Below, piece by piece: positions 1 through 7,914 of a stretch of DNA of 64,000 nt. Under the pieces are notes generated by a model. That model did no database searches. It was given only the letters and a program-made list of their open reading frames with translations, and was not told where the DNA came from. The stretch covers positions 1 to 64,000 of the forward strand of contig NZ_AUDY01000009.1 of assembly GCF_000425705.1 (NCBI RefSeq), written 5' to 3'. Every line of letters begins with the position of its first letter. Within the stretch, counting starts at the first letter, position 1. The translations under genes were made by a program, and so were the position numbers. The stretch comes from Halobacillus kuroshimensis DSM 18393. GTDB taxonomy: Bacteria > Bacillota > Bacilli > Bacillales > Halobacillaceae.

Positions 1-38
1 GAGGAAGCTCGGGCGCTCGTCCGCGGAAAGGGAAGGGG

Positions 39-100
39 CTTTCGCTCCTGGCGGTAAGAAAGAAAAAAGCTTGTAAAGAAACAGAGGTTTCTCTACAAGC
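39..100. repeat. Repeat unit B, copy 1 (62-base hairpin repeat)
   Basis: This 62-base unit is identical at every position to 3378-3439. Its second half is a hairpin: AGCTTGTAAAGAAAC pairs with GTTTCTCTACAAGC around an AGAG loop, with one mismatch. A T-rich run follows at 108-118, so here it could also end a transcript coming from the left of the window. A degenerate version appears near 25235-25270. I do not recognise it as a known named element. Confidence 0.85.
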
Positions 101-345
101 AGAAATTCCCTTTTTTATCCGTCAAATGCAAAGGGGCGGAAGGAACGCAGACGATTCCACTTCCGGCGGAAAAACGTGCGCGCCGGGAACCTTTCAGGCG
201 TTTGCCCGAGAAAAGGGAATGACTTGTGCTTCTGAAAGCACTGGAGAACCCAAGATGGCCTTGGTTTTTCGTGGCTGTCCCACCGGTTGGACAGGGTTTA
301 AGGGGATTAGGAAAAAGGAAGGATAAAGGGAAAGGGGGAACGGTG
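101..345. other. Intergenic stretch before the photolyase gene
   Basis: I see no convincing gene here. A small inverted repeat (CTGTCC at 275-280 and GGACAG at 289-294) followed by GGGTTT could be a weak terminator. Open frames here overlap in other frames and lack ribosome sites. The purine-rich stretch 301-340 ends in the photolyase ribosome-binding site. Confidence 0.5.
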
Positions 346-1770
346 ATGACAACAAGAGCCGTCTGGTTTAGAAGAGATTTACGGTTGAATGATCATACAG
401 CACTTGCAAAAGCTGTTGAACATACAAAAGATGAGGACAGCCTCGTATTGTTTTTTCATATGCATCCGGAATTGAACAATTCCTTTACAATGAGGCATGA
501 TTACTATTTTCAAACCCTTCAGGACTTCGTTTCACGTGCCGGGGATATGGGTGCGCCTGTCCATGTTATTGAAGGAGAAATCGAAGAGTCCTTCCAGGCA
601 TTTGTAAAGGAACTGGATGTGGACATAGTCTACTTCAATCGGGATGAAACCGGGTTTGGTAAAAAGCGGGATGATCACATGGTGGAGTATCTGGACTCGA
701 TTGATGTGGACGTCTATCATTACATGGACCACCACCTGCACGGAGCGGAGGAAATCAAAAAGCAGGATGGCGGCCATTATAAAGTATTCTCTCCATACTT
801 AAAGAAGTGGAAGCAGCAGCAGAAACCCGGTATTCAACGGGTGAACCACGATAAGCTGAAAAAAGCGGCTGTGGATAAGCGTTCTTCCTTTAAAGAAGGA
901 GAAAAAGCGTACCAGTCGCTGATGGAAAAAACAGAAGCTGATTTTCCCGGGACAGGGGAAGAAGCTGCCGGTGAAAGGTTCAGCCTGTTTCTTGATGGAG
1001 CCATCTATGATTATGATGAGGAGCGGGATTTCCCGGCCGTTGATGGAACAAGCCTGATGTCCAGGTATCTGCGTACCGGTGCGGTTTCCATCCGGACGCT
1101 GTATCATAGAATTCAGGACGAAGTGAACTTCAAAAAAGATACATCCGGAGTGGAAACGTATATTTCCGAGCTTGCGTGGCGCGACTTTTACAATATGATC
1201 TATTACTATTATCCGGAATCAGACGATAAAGAGCTTGTTGAAAAATACAGAGGTATTCCGTGGAATAATGATGAGGATCTTCTGGAAAAATGGAAGCAGG
1301 GACAGACCGGTTTCCCGTTGATCGATGCAGCGATGAGGCAGCTGAATGAAACCGGCTGGATGCATAACCGGCTCCGGATGGCTGTGGCCTCTTTTTTGAC
1401 GAAGGATCTGCTGATGGATTGGCGTGAAGGAGAACGGTACTTTGCTGAGAGGCTGGTGGACTATGACCCTGCCTCGAATATCGGCGGCTGGCAGTGGGCG
1501 GCTTCTACAGGGACGGACCCGGTTCCTTACTTCCGCGTGTTTAATCCCGTGAGGCAGTCCGAGCGCTTCGATCCTCACGGCCGCTTCATTAAGGAATGGG
1601 TTCCGGAGCTTGAAAATGTGGAAAAGAAGTATATCCATGACCCTTCGAAGATGCCGGAGAACGAACAGGAAAAGGCTGGATGCATGATTGGTGAAGACTA
1701 TCCTGAACCTGTGGTGGACCATAAAAAGATGCGGAAGCGGGCCATTGAAGTATTTAAAGACAAAACATAA
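346..1770 (+). CDS. phr: Deoxyribodipyrimidine photo-lyase (class I photolyase)
   Basis: A 474-residue DNA photolyase that uses light and reduced FAD to split cyclobutane pyrimidine dimers. The N-terminal antenna domain starts with VWFRRDLRLNDH. The C-terminal FAD-binding domain shows WRDFY near residue 278, TGWMHNRLRM near 335 and NIGGWQWAASTGTD near 378-391, including Trp residues of the electron-transfer chain. The length is normal. The ATG at 346 was chosen because AAAGGGGG lies seven bases upstream; the frame stays open to 226 but those codons look non-coding. The aminopeptidase gene follows after 14 bases, so the two are probably co-transcribed. A CPD photolyase is more likely than a cryptochrome because it closely fits bacterial phr. 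Confidence 0.95.
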   Translation: MTTRAVWFRRDLRLNDHTALAKAVEHTKDEDSLVLFFHMHPELNNSFTMRHDYYFQTLQDFVSRAGDMGAPVHVIEGEIEESFQAFVKELDVDIVYFNRDETGFGKKRDDHMVEYLDSIDVDVYHYMDHHLHGAEEIKKQDGGHYKVFSPYLKKWKQQQKPGIQRVNHDKLKKAAVDKRSSFKEGEKAYQSLMEKTEADFPGTGEEAAGERFSLFLDGAIYDYDEERDFPAVDGTSLMSRYLRTGAVSIRTLYHRIQDEVNFKKDTSGVETYISELAWRDFYNMIYYYYPESDDKELVEKYRGIPWNNDEDLLEKWKQGQTGFPLIDAAMRQLNETGWMHNRLRMAVASFLTKDLLMDWREGERYFAERLVDYDPASNIGGWQWAASTGTDPVPYFRVFNPVRQSERFDPHGRFIKEWVPELENVEKKYIHDPSKMPENEQEKAGCMIGEDYPEPVVDHKKMRKRAIEVFKDKT

Positions 1771-1784
1771 AAAGAGGGATACGG

Positions 1785-3044
1785 ATGTCAATAAAACGAA
1801 GTGATTTAGAGAAGTATGCAGATCTGGCTTTGAAAAACGGGGTGAACCTGCAGCACAGGCAGGGTCTGATCATCAACGCCCCCATTGAAGCCGCAGATTT
1901 TGTCCGGATTGTTACGGCAAAGGCCTATGGAATGGGCGCGAAGAATGTGCATGTCGAATGGAATGACGAAATGCTCAATTATATGAAAATGAAGCATGCC
2001 CCGATGGACGTGCTCAAAGATTTTCCTAAATGGAAAGCGGAAGGTCTCGAAGCAATGGTGGCGGACGGTTATGGTCTCCTTACCATTTACGGACCCGATC
2101 CGGATTTAATGAAGAATGTAGATCAGAAGCGGGTAGCTGCTGCTTCGAAAGCCAGTGGAGAGGCCCTTTCCGGTTACAGGGACTATTTAATGAATGATAA
2201 GACGACCTGGACCATCGTTGCCTATCCGCAGAAAGCATGGGCGCAGAAAGTGTTTCCTGATGCTTCACCGGAAGAGGCGCAGGAACAGCTGTGGAAGGAG
2301 ATCTTCAGAATTACACGGGTGGACAAGGACGATCCGGTTCAGGCGTGGGAGGAGCATAATGAAGCCCTTCGGCAGGCGAGGGAATATTTGAATCAAAAGC
2401 AGTATAAAAAGCTCCATTATTCCGGGCCCGGGACGAAGCTGACCATCGAGCTCGTTTCGAATCACCTCTGGCATGGAGGAGCGGCGGAATCAGAGGAAGG
2501 CCGGACGTTCAACCCCAACATTCCGACCGAAGAAGTCTTTACTATGCCTCATAAATACGGCGTGAACGGGAAAGTATCCAGCACAAAGCCGTTGAGTTAT
2601 GCGGGGAATCTGATTGAGAACTTCACCTTAACATTCAAAGATGGAAAAGTGGTGGATTATGCCGCGGAATCCGGGGAGGAGACACTGAAGCATCTGATTG
2701 AATCGGATGATGGTTCAGCCAGACTTGGAGAAGTCGCGCTCGTACCGCACGCTTCCCCGGTTTCCCAATCCGGTCACATCTTTTTCAACACGTTATATGA
2801 TGAAAATGCTTCCTGTCATTTAGCCTTAGGAAAAGCATATCCCACCAACATAAAAGGAGGGTCCTCCTTTAATAAAGAGCAGATGGAATCACACGGCGTC
2901 AATGATAGTCTCGTCCATGAAGACTTCATGATGGGGTCGGACGAATTGAACATCGATGGAGAAACGAAGGAAGGCCTGTACGAACCTATCTTCCGGAACG
3001 GTATGTGGGCCGTGGATTTTGAGGAGACCGAAGAGACACCCTGA
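1785..3044 (+). CDS. ampS: Aminopeptidase, peptidase family M29 (AmpS/PepS type)
   Basis: A cytosolic metallo-aminopeptidase of 419 residues that removes N-terminal amino acids from peptides. Family M29 metal ligands are visible: Glu about 249-250 in NIPTEEVF, Glu316 in LGEVALV, His345 in CHLALGKAY, and His378 and Asp380 in VHEDFMMGS. These positions match the Thermus enzyme numbering almost exactly. AAAGAGGG at 1771-1778 precedes the ATG. It lies 14 bases behind the photolyase gene. The stop codon sits inside a short terminator-like stem (CACCCT, loop GATCA, AGGGTG) whose better copy is 410 bases downstream, after a repeat insertion. Confidence 0.95.
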   Translation: MSIKRSDLEKYADLALKNGVNLQHRQGLIINAPIEAADFVRIVTAKAYGMGAKNVHVEWNDEMLNYMKMKHAPMDVLKDFPKWKAEGLEAMVADGYGLLTIYGPDPDLMKNVDQKRVAAASKASGEALSGYRDYLMNDKTTWTIVAYPQKAWAQKVFPDASPEEAQEQLWKEIFRITRVDKDDPVQAWEEHNEALRQAREYLNQKQYKKLHYSGPGTKLTIELVSNHLWHGGAAESEEGRTFNPNIPTEEVFTMPHKYGVNGKVSSTKPLSYAGNLIENFTLTFKDGKVVDYAAESGEETLKHLIESDDGSARLGEVALVPHASPVSQSGHIFFNTLYDENASCHLALGKAYPTNIKGGSSFNKEQMESHGVNDSLVHEDFMMGSDELNIDGETKEGLYEPIFRNGMWAVDFEETEETP

Positions 3045-3115
3045 TCAAGGGTGGTATTTTGGCTGTAGAAAAAGCCTGTGTTAACCAGTTAGAGTTGTCC
3101 ATTAGTCGTGTAAAG

Positions 3116-3250
3116 GGTCACATTCCGCTTATCGGTGAATGAATGCCGCGGGCACGCCCTCAGCTGACTTGGTCAGGAAGGTCGCCTGCCCAAGTGGATC
3201 TTCGGCCCGTGCTGTTCCCGCAGGCATCACCACCGAACGCTCCTCGTGCC
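3116..3250. repeat. Repeat A, copy 1 (palindromic intergenic element)
   Basis: About 135 bases closely similar to 13656-13791 and 27259-27394. It contains the shared words CCGCTTATCGGTG, GCCGCGGGCACG, CAAGTGGATCTTCGG and CACCACCGAACGC. The central stem is ACTTGGTCAGG (3167-3177) against CCTGCCCAAGT (3185-3195) with one T-C mismatch. The outer ends (GGTCAC and GTGCC) are less perfect than in the other copies. Confidence 0.9.
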
Positions 3251-3377
3251 GACGTTAGAATATAGAAGAGAGAGACTGCCCACTACGCAGGTGCGCAGAT
3301 TCAAAAGAACGGCATGGGCTGCGCTGGGTGAAGGAGAGTTTTTTTCGATGTTAAAGAACTCCCAAGGCGCGGTGCCC

Positions 3378-3439
3378 CTTTCGCTCCTGGCGGTAAGAAA
3401 GAAAAAAGCTTGTAAAGAAACAGAGGTTTCTCTACAAGC
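3378..3439. repeat. Repeat unit B, copy 2
   Basis: Identical over 62 bases to 39-100 and containing the same hairpin (stem of about 14 pairs, AGAG loop). It lies directly before the terminator of the upstream aminopeptidase transcript. The lack of any difference from the copy 3.3 kb away suggests a recent copy, gene conversion, or strong constraint. Confidence 0.85.
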
Positions 3440-3444
3440 TGAGA

Positions 3445-3470
3445 GACACCCTGACCCAGGGTGTCTTTGT
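3445..3470 (+). terminator. Terminator hairpin behind the ampS repeat block
   Basis: GACACCCTG and CAGGGTGTC form a perfect nine-pair stem with an ACC loop, followed by TTTGTTC. The same left arm with a shorter stem occurs at the ampS stop codon (3034-3055). Confidence 0.6.
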
Positions 3471-3612
3471 TCGTGGAAAGATGACATTGTATCTTCTCAA
3501 TTACATTATCGTTACAGACGATTTAAATCTTCAAAAACCTGTCTACAATAAGGATAGATTGTGGTACATATGAAGTAGAATAGATTATCTTGAATCGAAG
3601 AAGGGTGATCCC

Positions 3613-4629
3613 ATGAAGCGTGATGCTTTTTTTGATAATGCCAAAGTAGTCCTTATCTTTCTCGTCGTTTTCGGTCATATGATTCAGCCGTTTACCGATG
3701 GTTCCAAACCGATGTACACCCTTTATACGTGGATATATACTTTTCATATGCCGGCGTTCATTTTTCTTGCCGGGTTCTTTGCCAAAGGATCGGGGGAGAA
3801 GGATTATTTGATTCAGCTGGCTAAAAAGTTGATTCTCCCATACTTGATTTTTCAGCTCGTCTATACCGGGTATTACTTTTTCATCGGGAAAGGTGAAGGG
3901 TTTGACGGGATCTTTTATCCGCACTGGTCATTATGGTTCCTGTTCAGCCTGTTCTGCTGGCACATTCTGTTATATTGGTTTAAGAAAATCCCGCCGATGC
4001 TCGGTGTTGCCATCGCTGTGCAGATCGGTGTGCTCGTCGGATATTTCACCGATATCGGGCACCATTTCAGTTTGTCCCGTACCTTCGTTTTCTTCCCGTT
4101 TTTCCTTGCCGGGTACTGGCTGACGAAGGAGCATGTGCATAAGTGGAGAACACGCCGTGTCCGGGAAGTCAGCATGGTCATCATGGCAGCAGCAGCAGGT
4201 GTGATTGCCGTACTCCCTGAAATCAACTCCGGCTGGCTGCTCGGATCGAAATCCTATGAGGTTCTCGGCAGTCCGGAAATGGGAGGGCTGTTCCGGCTGG
4301 CTGTCTATGCTCTTGCCGGCATCATGGTCGTTAGTGTCCTTTCCTGGATTCCGAATACGCAGTACAAAATCACATACCTTGGCGGGAAGACCTTGTATGT
4401 TTATCTGCTGCACGGCTTTTTCATCCAGTTCTTCCGGCAGGCCGACTTGTTCAAAGTGGATAACCTGTTTGATGTCATCGGGCTTGCAATCATCTCTGCC
4501 GCTATTGTCTACTTGTTATCGAGCAGCTTGATCCGCACGCTGACGCAGCCGTTCATTGAGGGGCGTATCCAGCTCATCAAACGTTGGTGGCAGCGGACCT
4601 TTGACAAAGATTCGACGCTTCAATCATAA
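3613..4629 (+). CDS. Membrane acyltransferase, family 3 (fucose 4-O-acetylase-like)
   Basis: A 338-residue polytopic membrane protein with about ten hydrophobic segments. It belongs to the acyltransferase-3 group that moves acyl groups to sugars or other envelope molecules. The N-terminal region has the family pattern FDNAKVVLIFLVVFGH with the conserved His22, then HMPAFIFLAGFF near residue 55. There is no extra extracellular SGNH domain, so it is not an OatA-type enzyme. GAAGAAGGG lies upstream of the ATG. It is preceded by its own possible promoter at 3522-3549 and looks monocistronic. The substrate cannot be told from sequence. Confidence 0.85.
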   Translation: MKRDAFFDNAKVVLIFLVVFGHMIQPFTDGSKPMYTLYTWIYTFHMPAFIFLAGFFAKGSGEKDYLIQLAKKLILPYLIFQLVYTGYYFFIGKGEGFDGIFYPHWSLWFLFSLFCWHILLYWFKKIPPMLGVAIAVQIGVLVGYFTDIGHHFSLSRTFVFFPFFLAGYWLTKEHVHKWRTRRVREVSMVIMAAAAGVIAVLPEINSGWLLGSKSYEVLGSPEMGGLFRLAVYALAGIMVVSVLSWIPNTQYKITYLGGKTLYVYLLHGFFIQFFRQADLFKVDNLFDVIGLAIISAAIVYLLSSSLIRTLTQPFIEGRIQLIKRWWQRTFDKDSTLQS

Positions 4630-4662
4630 ATAAATCCGCCTTTCCTGGTGGATGGAATAGAG

Positions 4663-4705
4663 CCTCCTTGTGAATAATACGTAAGAGATTCGCAAGGAGG
4701 TTTTT
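4663..4705 (+). promoter_or_regulatory. Hairpin containing the ribosome-binding site of the next gene
   Basis: CCTCCTTG (4663-4670) pairs perfectly with CAAGGAGG (4693-4700), and TTTTTG follows directly. The right arm is also the Shine-Dalgarno sequence for the ATG at 4708. The same structure can therefore end transcription of the upstream gene and, on read-through, hide the ribosome site. Confidence 0.65.
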
Positions 4706-4707
4706 GT

Positions 4708-5370
4708 ATGTCTAAAAAAATCTTGATGATTGTCACAAATGCTGCCCACATGGATGGACATGAAACAGGGCTCTGGCTGTCTGAGTTTGTCGAACCGTCC
4801 GTGGAGTTCGGGGAAGCCGGTTATGAGGTGACCGCCGCAAGCCCGCGGGGAGGGCGCCCGCCGATTGATGAAAACAGCTACAGCAACCAGCTTCCTGATG
4901 TGTGGGACGGGGTGATGGAGCCGATCAGCCGGACGGTGGCTCTCGCAGAAGTGGATCCGACATCGTATGACGCTATCTTTTTATGCGGCGGGCACGGGAC
5001 GATGGTCGATTTTCCTGAAAATGAACAGTTGGCAGAGCTTCTCCGTCACTTTCTTACTGAAGGAAAAGTCATGGCTTCCGTCTGTCACGGTCCTGCCGGA
5101 TTCATTGGTGTCATGGATCACAATAAACAGCCTCTTGTAAGTGGGAAAAAGCTGACAGGCTTTTCGAATGAAGAGGAAACGAAGACAGGGCTTGAGGGAC
5201 GTGTCCCGTTTTCACTGGAAGATCGTTTAATCGAAGAAGGGGCGGAATTCAGCAAAGGAAAGCCGGATGAAAGTCACGTCGTCGTCGATTTTCCTTTTGT
5301 GACGGGCCAGAATCCTTCGTCCAGTCTGGAAACCGCGCAAAAAGTGCTGGAACAATTAAAAGACCGCTGA
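4708..5370 (+). CDS. DJ-1/PfpI superfamily protein (Hsp31-like amidotransferase fold)
   Basis: A 220-residue cytosolic protein of the type 1 glutamine amidotransferase-like group. The nucleophile elbow is ASVCHGPAG with Cys126, and the partner acidic residue is the Glu of LWLSEF near residue 26. The pattern LCGGHGTMVDFP precedes the elbow. Relatives act as glyoxalase III, protein deglycase-like or chaperone proteins; which applies here is unknown. It appears as a single gene between the hairpin at 4663-4705 and the convergent terminator at 5361-5391. The ATG at 4708 follows AAGGAGG with seven bases between. Confidence 0.88.
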   Translation: MSKKILMIVTNAAHMDGHETGLWLSEFVEPSVEFGEAGYEVTAASPRGGRPPIDENSYSNQLPDVWDGVMEPISRTVALAEVDPTSYDAIFLCGGHGTMVDFPENEQLAELLRHFLTEGKVMASVCHGPAGFIGVMDHNKQPLVSGKKLTGFSNEEETKTGLEGRVPFSLEDRLIEEGAEFSKGKPDESHVVVDFPFVTGQNPSSSLETAQKVLEQLKDR

Positions 5371-5391
5371 GCCAAGGGCCCGGCGGTCTTT
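5361..5391. terminator. Bidirectional terminator between convergent genes
   Basis: AGACCGC (5361-5367) pairs with GCGGTCT (5383-5389), followed by TTTTTT on the plus strand; on the minus strand the stem is followed by TTTTAA. It overlaps the end of the DJ-1-like gene and serves the convergent YjiH gene. Confidence 0.75.
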
Positions 5392-5400
5392 TTTATGCAT

Positions 5401-6750
5401 TCAGAACAATAGATGTGCCATCAGTGTAATGACTGGAAGGGTAATGATCGTACGCTCAAGGAAGATGATGAACAGGTCCTTCAGGTTAACCGGAACCTTG
5501 GAACCGAGCAGAAGTCCACCGACTTCCGACATGTAAATCAACTGGGTTACAGAAAGAGCGGCAATAATGAACCGTGTCATTTCGCTCTCGATAGAAGCTC
5601 CAATGATTGCAGGCAGGAACATGTCCGCAAACCCTACAAGAATGGTCTCAGAGGCTTCCGCGGCATAGGGCACCTGCATGAGTTCAAGAAGTGGAATGAA
5701 CGGCATACCGATCCACGTGAAGAAAGAGGTGAATTCCGCGATGATAAGGGCGATCGTTCCGAGGGCCATGACAATCGGAGCAACCCCCATCCACATATCG
5801 AGGATATTCTGGGCTCCCTGCTTCATAAATGCTCCGGGTCCTATCGATTTGCTGCCACGCTCAACGGCTTTGGCATATCCGTAGGTAAACACATTGTGTC
5901 CTTCGGGAATATCTTCATTCTGTTCTCCTGCTTCATCGGTTACATAGGTATCAGGTTTTCTGGACAGCGGCGGAATCCGTGGCATGATCAATGCCGCAAC
6001 AAATCCGGCGAGTGCTACAGTTAGATAAAACGGCACGAACATGTGGCCGAGCCCGACTTCCTGAATGACTACAAGGCTGAAGGTAATGGAGACGATTGAG
6101 AAGGTGGTTCCGATTACGGCTGCTTCTCTTTTCGTGTAGTACCCTTCTTCATACTGCTTACTCGTCAAAAGGACTCCGATCGTTCCGTCCCCGAGCCAGG
6201 AAGCAAGGGAATCAATAGACGAACGCCCCGGCAGTTTGAAAAGCGGACGCATGATTTTCGTAAGGATGACTCCGAACAATTCCAACAGGCCGTAGTTCAA
6301 CAGCAGGGGAAGGAACAACCCTGCAAATAAAAAGACGGCGAACAGGACGTGCAGCAGCGAATCCAGCAGCAGCCCGCCTGTATTTTCGGAAATGACCGCC
6401 TCCGGTCCAATCTGGAAATAGACCATGATGGCGAAAATCATACCGAGCACACGGGTAACGACCCATACGGCGGGTACATTAAATAATGAATGGAAAAACG
6501 GAGATTTGGAACCATCCGATCTCAGCAGTTTAGCGGTAACAGTGGCAAGCGCTGTTATCGTAATAATGATGGTCATGATGAGAGACAGGGAGCCGGCCAG
6601 TCGTTCCTCGACCTCTCCTGCCAAAACGGCGATTGGAATGGTGACGGCTCCGTCATCACCACTGATAGGGAACATAAATAAGAAAATACCGATGAGGGAC
6701 GGTATGATAAAACGCAGATGCGAAGAAGGTTTAAAATCTTTCGCTTTCAT
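5401..6750 (-). CDS. YjiH family membrane protein (nucleoside-recognition GATE domain)
   Basis: A 449-residue integral membrane protein with about ten hydrophobic segments and a conserved central part (LPGRSSIDSLASWLGDGTIG, residues about 195-215) typical of YjiH-type proteins carrying the GATE or nucleoside-recognition domain. Transport is the likely role but the substrate is not known. On the minus strand AGGAGAG lies in front of the ATG at 6750. It diverges from the DUF523 gene at 6943, and the space between contains a 10-8-10 palindrome (6794-6821) that looks like an operator. It ends next to a bidirectional terminator. Confidence 0.85.
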   Translation of the reverse strand: MKAKDFKPSSHLRFIIPSLIGIFLFMFPISGDDGAVTIPIAVLAGEVEERLAGSLSLIMTIIITITALATVTAKLLRSDGSKSPFFHSLFNVPAVWVVTRVLGMIFAIMVYFQIGPEAVISENTGGLLLDSLLHVLFAVFLFAGLFLPLLLNYGLLELFGVILTKIMRPLFKLPGRSSIDSLASWLGDGTIGVLLTSKQYEEGYYTKREAAVIGTTFSIVSITFSLVVIQEVGLGHMFVPFYLTVALAGFVAALIMPRIPPLSRKPDTYVTDEAGEQNEDIPEGHNVFTYGYAKAVERGSKSIGPGAFMKQGAQNILDMWMGVAPIVMALGTIALIIAEFTSFFTWIGMPFIPLLELMQVPYAAEASETILVGFADMFLPAIIGASIESEMTRFIIAALSVTQLIYMSEVGGLLLGSKVPVNLKDLFIIFLERTIITLPVITLMAHLLF

Positions 6751-6793
6751 CCAAAATCTCTCCTGACTAATCTGTTTTATTTATAAACATCTC

Positions 6794-6821
6794 AGAATAA
6801 ATATACAACATTATTTATTCT
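6794..6821. promoter_or_regulatory. Palindrome in the divergent yjiH/DUF523 promoter region
   Basis: AGAATAAATA (6794-6803) and TATTTATTCT (6812-6821) are perfect inverted repeats eight bases apart, in AT-rich DNA between two divergent genes. The half-sites resemble ArgR/AhrC boxes only partly, so the regulator is not assigned. Confidence 0.5.
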
Positions 6822-6942
6822 ATTACGATTACTGCTAAAAACCAATAGGAAATTTGTAGAGAATCACAGACCCCGGGGTTTATCACAAAAGGATAACGGG
6901 GAACCTTTTGTATACATTGGAAACTGGAAATGAGGGAAAGGA

Positions 6943-7911
6943 ATGCAGTCATATGCGAAGCCAAGAGTCGTCGTAAGCCGGTGCCTTGAATTTGCAGAGG
7001 TGCGGTATAACGGAGCGGTCATACCAGATAAAGCCGTCGAACGAATGAAAGCGCATGTAGAATTTATTCCTGTCTGCCCGGAAGTGGAAATCGGACTGGG
7101 CGTACCAAGAGATGTCATCCGTCTCGTGGATGATGAGGAAAAGCGTCTCGTTCAACCGAAAACAGGGGAAGATCTTACTGGTAAAATGACTGGTTTTTCC
7201 AAAACTTTTCTTGATCATCTTGATGATGTCGATGGATTTCTTTTGAAGAACCGTTCTCCGACATGTGGGATGCATGATGTGAAGGTGTATCAGAGTGCGG
7301 AGAATTCCCAGGTGATCGGAAAGACATCCGGGTTGTTTGCCGCAGAGGTACTCAAGCGTCACAGTGGGCTGGCTGTGGAGGAGGAAGGGCGGTTGAAAAA
7401 TTTCACGCTGCGCCATCATTTTTTGACGAAACTGTTCACCCTGGCCTCCTTCCGGGAGATGAAGAAGGAAAGAAAGATGAAGGAGCTGCAGCAGTTTCAT
7501 GCCCGGCATAAATATCTGTTTATGGCCTATCACCCAGGCCTGTTGAAGAAAATGGGGCAGACGACAGCCAACCATGACCATCGTGGAATCGGTGAGGTGC
7601 TTGAAACGTACGAAAATCTGCTTCATGAGCTGATGCAGGAGCCTGCGAAAACAAGCGCCCACATCAACGTCTGTCAGCACATTGCCGGGTATTTTAAGAA
7701 ACAGCTGACGAGCGGAGAAAAACAAAGTTTTGCTGATCTTCTTCATCAATATAAAGAAGAAAAAATCCCCTTGAGCGCTGTTCTCAGTGTATTGAGTTCC
7801 TGGACCGCCCGTTTTCAGAGTGGGTATTTGAAGCAGCAGAGTTATTTCCAGCCCTACCCGGTCGATCTGGTGGAAATATCCGACTCTGGGAAGGGCCGGG
7901 CCTACTCTTGA
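6943..7911 (+). CDS. DUF523-DUF1722 fusion protein (TudS-type desulfidase, long form)
   Basis: A 322-residue protein in two parts. Residues 1-150 are the DUF523 domain with three conserved cysteines, Cys14 in SRCLE, Cys45 in PVCPE and Cys108 in SPTCG. In characterised TudS proteins these cysteines hold a [4Fe-4S] cluster that removes sulfur from thiouracil. Residues 170-320 are DUF1722 (YbgA), with the typical HARHKYLFMAY motif. In Escherichia coli ybgA is next to phr; here the photolyase lies about 5 kb away on the same strand. It diverges from the YjiH gene. The substrate in this host, possibly damaged or thiolated pyrimidine, is inferred. Confidence 0.85.
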   Translation: MQSYAKPRVVVSRCLEFAEVRYNGAVIPDKAVERMKAHVEFIPVCPEVEIGLGVPRDVIRLVDDEEKRLVQPKTGEDLTGKMTGFSKTFLDHLDDVDGFLLKNRSPTCGMHDVKVYQSAENSQVIGKTSGLFAAEVLKRHSGLAVEEEGRLKNFTLRHHFLTKLFTLASFREMKKERKMKELQQFHARHKYLFMAYHPGLLKKMGQTTANHDHRGIGEVLETYENLLHELMQEPAKTSAHINVCQHIAGYFKKQLTSGEKQSFADLLHQYKEEKIPLSAVLSVLSSWTARFQSGYLKQQSYFQPYPVDLVEISDSGKGRAYS

Positions 7912-7914
7912 TGA

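Larger units (their letters stand above)
3045..3612. other. Intergenic region with repeat elements A and B and a duplicated terminator
   Basis: No gene is supported. The stretch holds repeat A (3116-3250), about 127 bases of unmatched sequence, repeat B (3378-3439) and a terminator hairpin at 3445-3465. The 13 bases AGAGACACCCTGA occur on both sides of this block (3032-3044 and 3442-3454), as if the original terminator had been duplicated when the block arrived. A possible sigma-A promoter for the next gene is TTTAAA (3522-3527), 16 bases, TACAAT (3544-3549). Confidence 0.6.
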
